A stretch of 64,000 nt of DNA, taken from the NCBI RefSeq assembly GCF_004365355.1, contig NZ_SODP01000001.1, forward strand, positions 1,619,473 through 1,683,472, written 5' to 3'. The notes beneath the pieces were generated by a model, which had not been told where the DNA came from, made no database searches, and was given only the letters and a program-made list of their open reading frames with translations. Both the position numbers and the translations under genes were made by a program. Each line of letters opens with the position of its first letter. Position 1 is the stretch's first letter. Origin of the DNA: Kribbella pratensis (GTDB taxonomy: Bacteria > Actinomycetota > Actinomycetes > Propionibacteriales > Kribbellaceae). Below are positions 39,965 through 48,949 of this stretch, piece by piece.

Positions 39965-41469
39965 CAGTAGAACTGCCGGAGCTTCGGCCACAGCACCGAC
40001 CACGGCTCCGCCGGCGCATCGCACAGGACCAGCGCGGTCCCGTCCTCGTCGTTGGAGACGATCGCGTCCACAGTGCCGACCTGCTTGCAGTCCCGGAAAT
40101 TCGCCTCGAAGACCGGCGTCCGCTGGATCTCTACGAGCAGGACCGGCCCGGTGTTCGTGTCCGGCGGCCGTTCCCAGTCGGCGAAGCTCATGTGCCCGGA
40201 GTACGCCGTGGGCAGGCCGTGCGACGGTCCGTAGCGTCGCAGGGCGCCGGCTTCGCCGTAGTTGCCGGTGAAGATGGTTGCCGTCGACCGCTCCGCCGGC
40301 GGGATCTGCCCCCACGCAATCGCGACCGACTCGGTGAAGGCCGGCCAGCCGATCTGCTCGCCTTGCTCCTTGTTCACCGGGATGACGAGGTCGGCGGCTG
40401 ATGCGGGCAGCACCGGCAACGTGAAGACGGCCGAGGTCAGTGCCGTGAGCGCCACAGCGATGACGGCCTGGATCCGATGCTTATCTACCCATCGCAGAGT
40501 CGGCTCGGCTCCGGCTGCGACGAGGACGAGCAGCAGTGGCAGGGCGTAGTACGACTTCCCGCCGGCGAGCAGGACTGCCACGCACAGCACGGGGTAGGCG
40601 AGCGCGATGGAGCGCGCCCATTGCAGCTTCCGCCACAGCCGGAGGAACCCTGCCACCCAGATCGGGACCAGGAACGGCGACAGCTGCAGGATCTGCAGCG
40701 GGATGAACATGATGCGGTTCTCGGTGCCGTCGTCCTCACTGATCCCGCCGGCGACCGTGAGCTGCGGCCAGCCGTGCTGGAACTGCCACACTACGTTGGG
40801 CAGTGCGACCAGCCCGGCCACGGCGACGCCCGCGAGCAGCCACCACGAGCGCAGCACGCTGCGGGGTCCGACGATGAGCAGCGCCACGAGCAGCGCGGCG
40901 ACCGGTAGCACCACGAGGTACTTGTTCTCCAAGGCGATCCCAGCCGTCAGCCCGAGCGCGAGCCACCAGCGGCCGTCGCGCGTGCGCAGCAGCTTCACCG
41001 CGAACAGGGCGATCAGCATCCAGGCGAGCAGGTCGTACGTCGCTGTGGACACCATGTGGCCGACGCCGAGCACGAATCCGGACACGGCGGCACAGATCGC
41101 GGCGAGCACCTGGCCGCGCCGAGCACTGCCGAACTCGCGGGCGAGCAGCGCGACCACGATGATCGTCGCGACGCAACTCAGCGTCGACAGCACCCGCAGA
41201 CCCATCACGGTGTCGCCGAAGATCGTGGTCGAGATGCGGGCGATCAGCGGGGTCAGCGGCGGCTGGTCGATGTACCCCCAGCTGAGGTGCTGGCCCGCGA
41301 CCATGAAGTAGAGCTCGTCGCGGTGGTAGCCGTAGCGCCCGGACAGCGCGGTCAGTACGACACCGACGAGCACCGCGACGGCCACCACGGGCCGCACGGC
41401 AAACGGATGCACCCGCTGACGGGTTGTGGCGTCCGGTGTCTGAGTCGCGGTGGCCGGAGGGCGGTTCAT
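39964..41469 (-). CDS. GT39/ArnT-like membrane glycosyltransferase
   Basis: A 501-residue polytopic protein with about 11-12 membrane helices. The first periplasmic loop contains GYHRDELYFMVAGQHLSWGYIDQPP (near 47-70), where DE is the catalytic acidic pair of the polyprenyl-phosphate sugar transferases. A C-terminal soluble domain follows (from about 360). The family transfers sugars from lipid-linked donors to lipids, proteins or wall polymers outside the membrane; the acceptor is unknown. It is coupled to the SUMF1-domain gene. Confidence 0.85.
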   Translation of the reverse strand: MNRPPATATQTPDATTRQRVHPFAVRPVVAVAVLVGVVLTALSGRYGYHRDELYFMVAGQHLSWGYIDQPPLTPLIARISTTIFGDTVMGLRVLSTLSCVATIIVVALLAREFGSARRGQVLAAICAAVSGFVLGVGHMVSTATYDLLAWMLIALFAVKLLRTRDGRWWLALGLTAGIALENKYLVVLPVAALLVALLIVGPRSVLRSWWLLAGVAVAGLVALPNVVWQFQHGWPQLTVAGGISEDDGTENRIMFIPLQILQLSPFLVPIWVAGFLRLWRKLQWARSIALAYPVLCVAVLLAGGKSYYALPLLLVLVAAGAEPTLRWVDKHRIQAVIAVALTALTSAVFTLPVLPASAADLVIPVNKEQGEQIGWPAFTESVAIAWGQIPPAERSTATIFTGNYGEAGALRRYGPSHGLPTAYSGHMSFADWERPPDTNTGPVLLVEIQRTPVFEANFRDCKQVGTVDAIVSNDEDGTALVLCDAPAEPWSVLWPKLRQFY

Positions 41470-41481
41470 GGGCGCATGTTG

Positions 41482-42204
41482 TCAGTCGGAGGGGGTCGCC
41501 GCTAGTAATTCTGGATCGGCGGCGCGGTTCAGCAAGAGGACGCGGCCGGCAAGGGTCTCGTCCTCGACGAAGCGGACCACTCCGTCGGTCACTGCCTCGA
41601 GCGGAACCAAGGCCGGTCCGCGCTCCGATGCGGGGAGCGCCTCGCGCTCGCGCACGCCGCGTTCGGTCGCCACCCAGTCCGGCACGACGCAGTTGACCCG
41701 CACTCCGTCGAGCGGCGCCAGTGTCGCCGTCAGCCGGATCAGAGCCGCCTTGGCCGCGCTGTACTCCGGTGACACGTGCGGCCCGAATCCCAACCCAGCA
41801 GTCGATCCGACGTTCACCACCGCGCCGCCACCGGCCGCCCGCATCCCTGGTAGGGCCAGCTGAGTCGTCAGCATCGGCGCCCTGAGATTCACCAGCAGCG
41901 AATCGGTCCACCGCTCGACCGACACCTCCGGGAAGCACGGTCTGAGCACAGCGCCACCGCCGGCGTTGTTGACCAGGATCTGCGGTTGGCATGCCATCAG
42001 CTCGCCGACCGCGTCGTCGTCCCGCATGTCCACCTGCACGAATCGCGCGGACGGTCCGATCAGCTCTGCCGTCCGCTCGCCGCCAGAAGCGTCGATGTCA
42101 GCGACCACCACCGACGCGCCCGCCGCGGCGAGGCGTCGAGCGATCGCGCGGCCGATGCCGACCGCGGCTCCGGTAACTATTGCGACCTTTCCGGTGATGT
42201 CCAT
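41482..42204 (-). CDS. SDR family oxidoreductase
   Basis: A 240-residue short-chain dehydrogenase: TGAAVGIGRAIA at 11-22, DIDASGG near 36, NNAGG near 79 and the active site NVGSTAGLG...YSAAKAAL near 131-150. The C terminus is short. It is divergent from a GntR/LacI hybrid regulator with 79 bp between, where TGTC-aacca-GACA (42251-42263) could be an operator. Probably a sugar or polyol dehydrogenase by context, but this is inference. Confidence 0.83.
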   Translation of the reverse strand: MDITGKVAIVTGAAVGIGRAIARRLAAAGASVVVADIDASGGERTAELIGPSARFVQVDMRDDDAVGELMACQPQILVNNAGGGAVLRPCFPEVSVERWTDSLLVNLRAPMLTTQLALPGMRAAGGGAVVNVGSTAGLGFGPHVSPEYSAAKAALIRLTATLAPLDGVRVNCVVPDWVATERGVREREALPASERGPALVPLEAVTDGVVRFVEDETLAGRVLLLNRAADPELLAATPSD

Positions 42205-42283
42205 GCCCGAAGACTGCCACCGGCCACCGACAGTCCGGGATGATTGGATATGTCAACCAGACAACGGGCGAGGGGACACGCAG

Positions 42284-43366
42284 GTGGCACTGCTGTACGA
42301 GCGGATCTGCGCTCACGTCCTGGAGCAACTCCGGCGCGGCGCCCTCCGGCCGGGGGACCGGGTGCCGTCGGAGATGGAGCTGGCGGCCCAGTTCGGGGTC
42401 AGCCGGATCACCTCCAAGCGCGCCCTTGAGGTACTGCGTGAGGCCGGTCTGGTGGAGCGCATCCGCGGCAAGGGCACCTTCGTCGTACGCCGGCTGCCGG
42501 ACCTCACCGACCTGACCATCCCGCTCCGTCCGACGCCACGGCGGGAGGCCCGCTCGATCGCGCTCATCGTCCCGGACATGTCCGAGGCGTACGGGCTGGA
42601 CCTGCTCAACGCGATCGAGGAGCGCTGTGCGGAGTACAACGCCCACCTGGTCGTACGGCGAACCCACGGGCGCCAGTCCGACGAGGAGAAGGCGGTCGAC
42701 TCGCTCGTAGCCACTGTGGACGGCCTGATCGTGTTCCCGGTGCACGGCGACTTCTACAACGCCAGTCTGCTCCGGCAGGTCCTGGACGGGTTCCCAGTGG
42801 TCCTTGTCGACCGGCACCTGGCCGGAATCCCGGTAGCCGCCGTACACACGGACAATGTGGCGGCTGCCCGCGCACTAACCACCCGCCTGCTGGACCAGGG
42901 CCATGAACACATCGCCTTCGTCTCGCCACCGCCGGTGAACACATCCTCCATTGAGGACCGTCTGGAAGGCTTTCGCGCAGCCTTTACAGGTCGCGGCCAC
43001 GCGTACGAGCTGACCGACCTCCGCAGCACCTTGCCGGGCTCGACGACCACCGAAAGCGTGCGGGCGGACCTGGACGTCATCCGTGCGTTCCGCGACCGCA
43101 TGCCCCAGGTGACGGCGTACTTCGCGTGTGAGTACAACCTGGCCCGCATGGTCGACCGGGTCCTCGGCGACCGGGTCGTCGCGTGTTTCGACTCGCCCGG
43201 CGACTCCATCGGCGGACCGCCGTACCTGCACATCCGGCAGAACCAGACCGAGATGGGGCGTCGTGCCGTCGACCTCCTGCTCGCCCAGCTCCGCGGGGAG
43301 GCGGTGCCGAACCTCTCGCTGGTCCCGTTCGAGATTGTCGAGGCAGCACCTGACTTTCGGCAGTAG
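42284..43366 (+). CDS. GntR-type regulator with LacI-like ligand domain
   Basis: A 360-residue regulator. The GntR winged helix is LYERICAHVLEQLRRGALRPGDRVPSEMELAAQFGVSRITSKRALEVL (about 4-51), followed by a periplasmic-binding-protein-like effector domain (ARSIALIVPDMSEAYGLDLLNAI onward) as in AraR. Such hybrids control sugar catabolism. GAGGGG stands 10 bases before the GTG. The divergent SDR is a likely target. Confidence 0.86.
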   Translation: MALLYERICAHVLEQLRRGALRPGDRVPSEMELAAQFGVSRITSKRALEVLREAGLVERIRGKGTFVVRRLPDLTDLTIPLRPTPRREARSIALIVPDMSEAYGLDLLNAIEERCAEYNAHLVVRRTHGRQSDEEKAVDSLVATVDGLIVFPVHGDFYNASLLRQVLDGFPVVLVDRHLAGIPVAAVHTDNVAAARALTTRLLDQGHEHIAFVSPPPVNTSSIEDRLEGFRAAFTGRGHAYELTDLRSTLPGSTTTESVRADLDVIRAFRDRMPQVTAYFACEYNLARMVDRVLGDRVVACFDSPGDSIGGPPYLHIRQNQTEMGRRAVDLLLAQLRGEAVPNLSLVPFEIVEAAPDFRQ

Positions 43367-43400
43367 GGCGACCTTCTCGCGACTGTGTAGCGTCTACCGC

Positions 43401-44957
43401 ATGAAGTGGCGGCGCCTGGGGGACGTGGGTCTGTGGGCCGCGTTCAGCTTCCTCGTGCTCGCCGAAAGCGGCGCACGCCACGATCCGTACTGGTTCCGAG
43501 CAGCGTGCATCGCAGTACTGGCGTTTGCTATCCACGGCCGGCGCAGATGGCCGCTGGCAGCCCTGGCCGCAGTGGCCTGGGCGGAGATCGTCATCCTGGC
43601 CCTCGCCCTTGGTACGACGAACGGCGTGCAGATCGCACTGGTACCGGCGATCAGCCTGCTGAGCTACCTGGCCGGTCGGCGCGAGACGCAGCTCAAGCAC
43701 TTCGTCTTGCTGTGCAGCTGGTCGCTGCTGGGCATGCTGATTCTCGCTCTGACCGTACGCCGGGGTGCGCAGGCGACCGAAGCCGTTCTGACGTGGCTGT
43801 TGATGCTCCTGCTCGCTCTGCTGCTCGTCGTACTGCCCTGGCTGATCGGGCGGTACCGCGCTCAGCAAGCGCTGCTGGCCACGGCTGGCTGGGAGCGGGC
43901 CGAGCGGATCGAGCGCGAACAGCAGATGGAGATCGACCAGGAGCGGCTGCGTGAGCGGTCGCGGATCGCCGAGGACATGCACGATTCGGTCGGCCACGAG
44001 CTCAGCCTGATCGCACTGCGCGCTGCAGCGCTCGAGCTCGACCCGTCGCTGCCCGACGCACACCGGCGGGCGGCGGGGGAGTTGCGGGAGTCGGCAGCCA
44101 CCGCGACCGAACGGCTCGGCGAGATCGTCGGCGTACTGCGTGATCAGGACGCACCGACGATGCCGCACGACGAAACCGTGCGGGCGATGGTAGAGCGTGC
44201 CGCAGCCTCCGGACTGTCAGTCCGGCTGACCGGGGACCTCGACGGTGAGCTGTCGCCGATGGTGGACCGTGCAGTGCACCGCGTGGTCCAGGAGTCGCTG
44301 ACGAACGCGAGCAAACACGCACCCGGCGCATCCGTGACAGTCAACGTGTCCACCGAAGACGACGACGTACGCGTGGAGGTCGTCGACACCGGAGCTGCCA
44401 GGCCGGTGGCTGCGCCATCGGGCGGACGAGGACTGGACGGCCTGCGAGAGCGGGTCCGCCTCGCTGGCGGCTCACTGGCAGCTGGTCCGCGACCAGCTGG
44501 CGGCTTCGCAGTCAGAGCGACAATGCCTCGAGCCGGCGGTCGTCCTGAACCCCCGACAGCCGCAGTAGAGCGAGCCACGGTACGACGGAGTGCACAGCGC
44601 GGGCTGATCACTGCCATCGCCGCACCGCTGCTGCTCGGTGCAGTAGTAGGTGCGGTGGCCCTTGGCTACTACCTCGTCGCGGGCTACAGCGCGATCCTGC
44701 GACCCGCGCAGTACGACCAACTCAGCGTCGGGCAGTCCGAGGCAGACGTAGCGAAGGTGCTGCCACGGATGCAGATGATCGATGCGCCGTCGGAGGGATA
44801 CAGCCCACCGGCCGGCTGGAGCTGCCGGTACTACCGTCCGGCCGCCCCCTTCTCCAGCAACTACGTGTACCGCCTCTGCTTCGCCGACGGCGCACTGGTC
44901 GCCAAAGCGGTCGTGGCGAGCGGATCCGTCGCACCAACTCCGGAGGGGAACGGATGA
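43401..44957 (+). CDS. NarL-type sensor histidine kinase with C-terminal membrane-anchored extension
   Basis: A 518-residue kinase. Four or five membrane helices (1-150) lead to a HisKA_3 domain with the phospho-acceptor in RIAEDMHDSVGHELSLIALR (near 192-211) and a HATPase with QESLTNASKHAPG and GGRGLDGLRERV. After about 380 a further membrane helix (ITAIAAPLLLGAVVGAVALGYYL) and an 85-residue outside domain (YDQLSVGQSEADVAKVLPRMQM, cysteines in WSCRYYRP and YRLCF) follow, resembling SmpA/BamE-like folds. TAGCGT at -13 to -8 suggests a leaderless start. It overlaps the regulator gene by ATGA. Confidence 0.88.
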   Translation: MKWRRLGDVGLWAAFSFLVLAESGARHDPYWFRAACIAVLAFAIHGRRRWPLAALAAVAWAEIVILALALGTTNGVQIALVPAISLLSYLAGRRETQLKHFVLLCSWSLLGMLILALTVRRGAQATEAVLTWLLMLLLALLLVVLPWLIGRYRAQQALLATAGWERAERIEREQQMEIDQERLRERSRIAEDMHDSVGHELSLIALRAAALELDPSLPDAHRRAAGELRESAATATERLGEIVGVLRDQDAPTMPHDETVRAMVERAAASGLSVRLTGDLDGELSPMVDRAVHRVVQESLTNASKHAPGASVTVNVSTEDDDVRVEVVDTGAARPVAAPSGGRGLDGLRERVRLAGGSLAAGPRPAGGFAVRATMPRAGGRPEPPTAAVERATVRRSAQRGLITAIAAPLLLGAVVGAVALGYYLVAGYSAILRPAQYDQLSVGQSEADVAKVLPRMQMIDAPSEGYSPPAGWSCRYYRPAAPFSSNYVYRLCFADGALVAKAVVASGSVAPTPEGNG

Positions 44958-45619
44958 TCAGGGTGATGCTCGCCGACGACGAGGCCATGGTGCGGGCCGG
45001 AGTCCGAGCGATTCTCGGCACCGACGACGAGATCGAAGTAGTTGCCGAGGCAGCCGATGGTGTCGAGGCCGTCGAAGCGGTACGCCGGCATCGGCCGGAC
45101 GTCGCCGTACTGGACATCCGGATGCCGCGGATGGACGGCCTCGCTGCGGGCGCCGAGATCCGGAAGGCTGTGCCGGAGACCGCGGTCGTCATCCTCACCA
45201 CGTTCTCGGAGGACGCGTACATCGCCCGTGCGCTGGGTGACGGCGCGAGCGGCTTCCTGCTCAAGTCAGGAGACCCCCGCGAGCTCATCGCCGGACTGAA
45301 GGCGGTGGCCGACGGCGCCGCCTACCTGTCGCCCAAGGTGGCGCAGCGGGTAATCGCCGAGCTGAGCGCCGGATCGGGAGGCGGCGCGATGGCGCGGGCG
45401 GCTGCCGCGAAGGAGCAGGTCGCCGTACTGAGCCCGCGAGAGCTGGACGTGCTCGGACTGGTCGGTGCGGGGCTCTCGAACGCCGAGATCGCGGCCCGCC
45501 TTTACCTGGTCGAGGGGACCGTGAAGGCCTACGTCAGCGCCGTACTGGTGCGGCTCGGCGTGAAGAACCGGGTCCAGGCCGCGATCGTCGCCCACGAGGC
45601 CGGACTGGTCACCTCCTGA
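44954..45619 (+). CDS. LuxR/NarL-family response regulator
   Basis: A 221-residue regulator: receiver domain with acidic pair LADDEA (7-12), phospho-acceptor in VAVLDIRMPRMDG near 55, then LSPRELDVLGLVGAGLSNAEIAARLYLVEGTVKAYVSAVLVRLGVKNR, the LuxR helix-turn-helix (near 160-206). It is translationally coupled to the preceding kinase and forms with it a two-component system of the envelope-stress type. Target unknown. Confidence 0.92.
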   Translation: MIRVMLADDEAMVRAGVRAILGTDDEIEVVAEAADGVEAVEAVRRHRPDVAVLDIRMPRMDGLAAGAEIRKAVPETAVVILTTFSEDAYIARALGDGASGFLLKSGDPRELIAGLKAVADGAAYLSPKVAQRVIAELSAGSGGGAMARAAAAKEQVAVLSPRELDVLGLVGAGLSNAEIAARLYLVEGTVKAYVSAVLVRLGVKNRVQAAIVAHEAGLVTS

Positions 45620-45808
45620 CCTCTTCGCGTCAGGCCGATGCATGCCCCTCGCCACTCGGGATACTGGTCACGGAACGCTCCGGGTGGTGACGTGGTGAGG
45701 ACACCCGGTCATGGGATAGTGGTGCCTCCCGGAGCCCTCACCCTCCGGACAACCCAGCAAGCCCTCCAGGGGCCACCCGCCCCCTTCACAGAATCGGGGA
45801 TCCAGGTC

Positions 45809-47371
45809 GTGACCGACTCGCACAACTCCGGACAGCACAAGGACCGGGAAGCGGCGGCGGCCGAGGTCCGGAGAATGTGGCAGCCGACCCCCTCCTGGAC
45901 CCAGCCGGACCCTAACGACACCGAGCCGGCCGAGGAGAAGGACGAGCAGCAGCCCGCTCTGTCCAAGGAGTTCCCAGCCGACTCCTGGTCGACGCCGGCC
46001 GCCGGCCAGCCGGTCGACCAGCCCGCGCCGTGGACCCAGCCGCAGGCCACCCCGCCGGCGCCGTCCTGGACCCAGCCGGTGGCCGAGTCCGCCGCAGCGT
46101 CGTGGACGCAGCCGGAGGACTTCGACGAGGAGCCGGTCGAGCCGCAGCCGGCCGACGCGTCCGAGTCGGCAGCTGAGCACCCGGACCAGACTCCGGCGGC
46201 CCCGAACAGCCCGGTCTTCGGCGGTTCCTCGTTCCACGGCTCGGGTAGCGGACTCGGCCCGGAGCAGGGCCCCGTCGGCCAGCCCCAGCCCGGCCAGCCC
46301 GGCCAGCCCCAGGCGGGTCAGCCCGGTCAACCCGGCCAGGGCGGACCGCAGCGTGGTCAGGGCGGTCAGCCGCTGTCCCCGGCGGCGCAGCACTTCTTCC
46401 CGCAGGGCATCCCCGGCCAGCAGCCCCAGCCGCAGAACCTCTCCTTCCGCACCGACGACCTGATCCAGGCTCTGCCGTTGCCGCGGGAGGCTCCGGCCGA
46501 GCGTGGTGTCCGCAGCATGCTGAAGCTTCGTCCGGGCAGCGCCGAGCGGTCCGAGCGGATCGCGCGGGCGACCGCTGCGACAGCTTTCCGGCGTCCGGTG
46601 ACGATCGTTGTGGCCAACCCGAAGGGCGGCTCCGGCAAGACGCCGACCACACTGCTGCTGTCGGGTGCGCTCGGCCAGGCCCGTGGCGGCGGTGTCGTCG
46701 CGTGGGACAACAACGAGCTGCGCGGCAACATGCACCTGCGCACCCACGACACGAACTCCCGGTCCACCGTGACGGACATGCTGCAGGCGATGCCGATGCT
46801 GACCCAGCCGGATGCCCGGCTCGGTGACGTCGCGGCGTACCTGCGGCACCAGGTGTCGGGTCAGTACGACGTGCTGACGTCGGCGACCACGACGTACGCC
46901 CAGATCGAGGCGAACGACTTCGATCTGATCCACCGCTTGCTGAGCCGGTTCTACAAGGTGCTCGTGATCGACACCGGGAACAACGAGGGCTCCAGCAACT
47001 GGCGTGAGGCGATGAAGGCGGCCGACGCCCTCGTGATCCCGATCAAGTGGAAGAGCCTGTCCTGCGCGGCCGCCGTGCAGATGCTCGAGGAGCTCGACAA
47101 CCAGGGCCCCGAGGCGCAGCGGCTGATCCGCCGCGCGGTGATCGCGGTGTCGAACGGTCCGGGTGACGTCAACAAGGAGGTCGAGAAGCAGCTCCGGCCG
47201 TACTTCGAGTCGCGCGCTGCCGCCGTCGTCGACATCCCGATGGACATGCACATCGCCGCCGAGGGCCCGCTCGACCACTCCGCGCTGCAGCCCGCCACCC
47301 GGCGCGCTGCGTTGGAGCTGGCCGCCCGGGTGTCCGAGCAGGTGACGATCGCCCTCAACGCTCCGCGCTGA
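45809..47371 (+). CDS. MinD/ParA-like ATPase with long Pro/Gln-rich N terminus
   Basis: A 520-residue protein from GTG at 45809 (MTDSHNSGQHK). The first 240 residues are disordered, with four WTQP elements (for example PSWTQPDPND, APWTQPQ) and a run of GQPGQP repeats. The C-terminal 260 are a deviant Walker ATPase: ANPKGGSGKTPTTLLL (near 270), with VLVIDTGNNEGSSNW where ParA family members have the switch. Proteins of this shape accompany type VII secretion or polar localisation in actinobacteria. No esx genes are seen nearby, so the link is inference. Confidence 0.82.
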   Translation: MTDSHNSGQHKDREAAAAEVRRMWQPTPSWTQPDPNDTEPAEEKDEQQPALSKEFPADSWSTPAAGQPVDQPAPWTQPQATPPAPSWTQPVAESAAASWTQPEDFDEEPVEPQPADASESAAEHPDQTPAAPNSPVFGGSSFHGSGSGLGPEQGPVGQPQPGQPGQPQAGQPGQPGQGGPQRGQGGQPLSPAAQHFFPQGIPGQQPQPQNLSFRTDDLIQALPLPREAPAERGVRSMLKLRPGSAERSERIARATAATAFRRPVTIVVANPKGGSGKTPTTLLLSGALGQARGGGVVAWDNNELRGNMHLRTHDTNSRSTVTDMLQAMPMLTQPDARLGDVAAYLRHQVSGQYDVLTSATTTYAQIEANDFDLIHRLLSRFYKVLVIDTGNNEGSSNWREAMKAADALVIPIKWKSLSCAAAVQMLEELDNQGPEAQRLIRRAVIAVSNGPGDVNKEVEKQLRPYFESRAAAVVDIPMDMHIAAEGPLDHSALQPATRRAALELAARVSEQVTIALNAPR

Positions 47372-48221
47372 GCACCGCAAGACTCAACCGGCTGAGGCGG
47401 TCCGGATCGCCAACCACGTCGTACGACGTGATCCGGTCCGCCTCGCCGGCAAAGGTGAAGGTGATGGCGAGCAGTAGCTTGCCGTGAGGGGCGAGCACCA
47501 CGCCGACCTCGCCGTTCACCAGCGCGAGCTCGGCCAGCTGGGAACGTGCGGCCAGCGCCGCCGTGCCTTCCGCGACTGCCCGCGCGCCGCGTAGCTCGGC
47601 GGACATGCCGGGAGACAGCACCGTGGCGTCGACCCGCCGGATGACGTCCGGGTCCAGCACCGCCAGGATCGCGTGGAGATCGCCTGCGCGGGCTGCTTCG
47701 AGGAACGCGGAGACCACGCGACGCTGCCGGGCCAACTCGGCTGCGGGGACCGACGGCGTGCCCTGGACCTTCTGGCGTGCCCGGCTGGCCAGCTTCTTCG
47801 TGGTGACCGGGTTCCGCTCGACGATAGGGGCGATCTGCGCGAACGGTACGGCGAACATGTCGTGCAGCACGAACGCGATCCGCTCGGCCGGCTCGAGCGT
47901 GTCCAGTACGACGAGCAGCGCCCGGCTGACCGAGTCCGCGACCAGGGCCTCGTCCTCCGGCGTACGCCGTACCGTCGGCACCTGCTCCAGCTCGTCGGGA
48001 TCCTCCGGCGGGGCTTTGCGACCACGCAGCATGTCCAGGCAGATCCGCGTCCCCACCGTGCGGAGCCAGCCGCCCAGATTGTCGATGCCGTCCGTGCGGT
48101 CGAGCCGGATCCAGGCCTCCTGCACCGCGTCCTCGGCCTCACTGTGCGAGCCCAGCAGGCGGTACGCGACCGCTTCCAGCTTGCTGCGCTCGGCTTCGAA
48201 GGCCTCGGTCAGCTCGTCCAC
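47355..48221 (-). CDS. ECF41-type RNA polymerase sigma factor, second copy
   Basis: A 288-residue sigma factor of the same layout as the one at 14.6 kb: region 2 in AYRLLGSHSEAEDAVQEAWIRL, region 4 in LEPAERIAFVLHDMFAVPFAQIAPIVERNP and a SnoaL-like tail with GDPDRLSRL near the C terminus, the ECF41 NPDKL-type motif. The GTG start follows GGAAAGG. Its promoter and that of the divergent azoreductase both read GGTCACC-N16-CGTC, against TGTCACA-N16-CGTC at the other module, so it may have its own promoter specificity. Confidence 0.88.
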   Translation of the reverse strand: MDELTEAFEAERSKLEAVAYRLLGSHSEAEDAVQEAWIRLDRTDGIDNLGGWLRTVGTRICLDMLRGRKAPPEDPDELEQVPTVRRTPEDEALVADSVSRALLVVLDTLEPAERIAFVLHDMFAVPFAQIAPIVERNPVTTKKLASRARQKVQGTPSVPAAELARQRRVVSAFLEAARAGDLHAILAVLDPDVIRRVDATVLSPGMSAELRGARAVAEGTAALAARSQLAELALVNGEVGVVLAPHGKLLLAITFTFAGEADRITSYDVVGDPDRLSRLSLAVLSAER

Positions 48222-48223
48222 CT

Positions 48224-48250
48224 GGTCACCTTTCCGCGCTACCCGCCGTC
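48224..48250 (+). promoter_or_regulatory. ECF41-type promoter with GGTCACC -35
   Basis: GGTCACC (48224-48230), 16 bases, CGTC (48247-48250), pointing at the azoreductase gene at 48287. Confidence 0.7.
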
Positions 48251-48259
48251 ACCCAGTCT

Positions 48260-48286
48260 GACGACCACGAGACGACGAAGGTGACC
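48260..48286 (-). promoter_or_regulatory. ECF41-type autoregulatory promoter with GGTCACC -35
   Basis: On the minus strand GGTCACC (48286-48280), 16 bases, CGTC (48263-48260), pointing at the sigma factor gene. Its -35 lies between the ribosome-binding site and start codon of the opposite gene. Confidence 0.7.
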
Positions 48287-48949
48287 ATGCTGTTGCATCT
48301 GGATTCCAGTGCCAATCGCTCCGACGAGTCGGTGACCAGGAGGCTGACCAGACTGTTCGCGGACCGCTGGCGGTCCGACCACGACTCGACCGAGTACCGG
48401 TACCGCGACCTCGCCGCGGACCCGGTGCCGCCCATCGACACGGCGTACTGTCAGCTCGGCCGGCGTTCCGAGCGGGAGGGCGTGGTGCCGCTCGAGCTGG
48501 TCGGCGCCCTGGTCGAGAACGCCGCCGAAGCTGATGCCTGGGCACTGACCGAGCCGCTGATCACCGAGGTGCTGGCGAGCAGCACGATCCTGATCGGAGC
48601 GCCGCTGTACAACTTCTCGCTGCCCGCCGCGCTCAAGGCCTGGATCGACCGCATCACCTTTCCGGGCGTGCTGGCACTGGGAGACACCGAGGTAGTGGTG
48701 ATCACCAGCCGCGGCGGTGCCTACGGTCCAGGGACGCGGCGGGAGGGCTGGGACTACGAGGTGCCCTACCTGCGCGCGTACTTCACCAACTACGGCGTCC
48801 GAGACGACAACATCCGGTTCATCACGGCAGAGCTCAGTCTGGCCGGGCTGGTCCCGCGCCTCGCGCACCTGCGTCCGTTGGCGGAGCAATCCCTGGCGGA
48901 CGCGATCTCAAGCATCGCGACGGGTCAGCACGCGACTGCCGAGCGCTAG
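48287..48949 (+). CDS. FMN-dependent NADH-azoreductase-like protein
   Basis: About 220 residues with a flavodoxin-like fold: LHLDSSANRSDESVTRRLT at the start (phosphate loop SSxxxxxS), GAPLYNFSLPAALKAWIDRI near 104-123, and VVVITSRGGAYGPGTRREGWDYEVPYLRAYF near 132. These are signatures of AzoR. It reduces quinones or azo dyes with NADH via FMN. ATG at 48287 follows GAAGG; a GTG two codons earlier is possible. It is the probable target of the divergent ECF41 factor. Its end overlaps the permease gene by 42 bp. Confidence 0.86.
   Translation: MLLHLDSSANRSDESVTRRLTRLFADRWRSDHDSTEYRYRDLAADPVPPIDTAYCQLGRRSEREGVVPLELVGALVENAAEADAWALTEPLITEVLASSTILIGAPLYNFSLPAALKAWIDRITFPGVLALGDTEVVVITSRGGAYGPGTRREGWDYEVPYLRAYFTNYGVRDDNIRFITAELSLAGLVPRLAHLRPLAEQSLADAISSIATGQHATAER

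Noticed and set aside
42251-42263. TGTC-aacca-GACA as an operator for the GntR/LacI hybrid regulator
   Set aside because: The arms are only 4 bp, too short to list as a separate site; it is mentioned with the genes.
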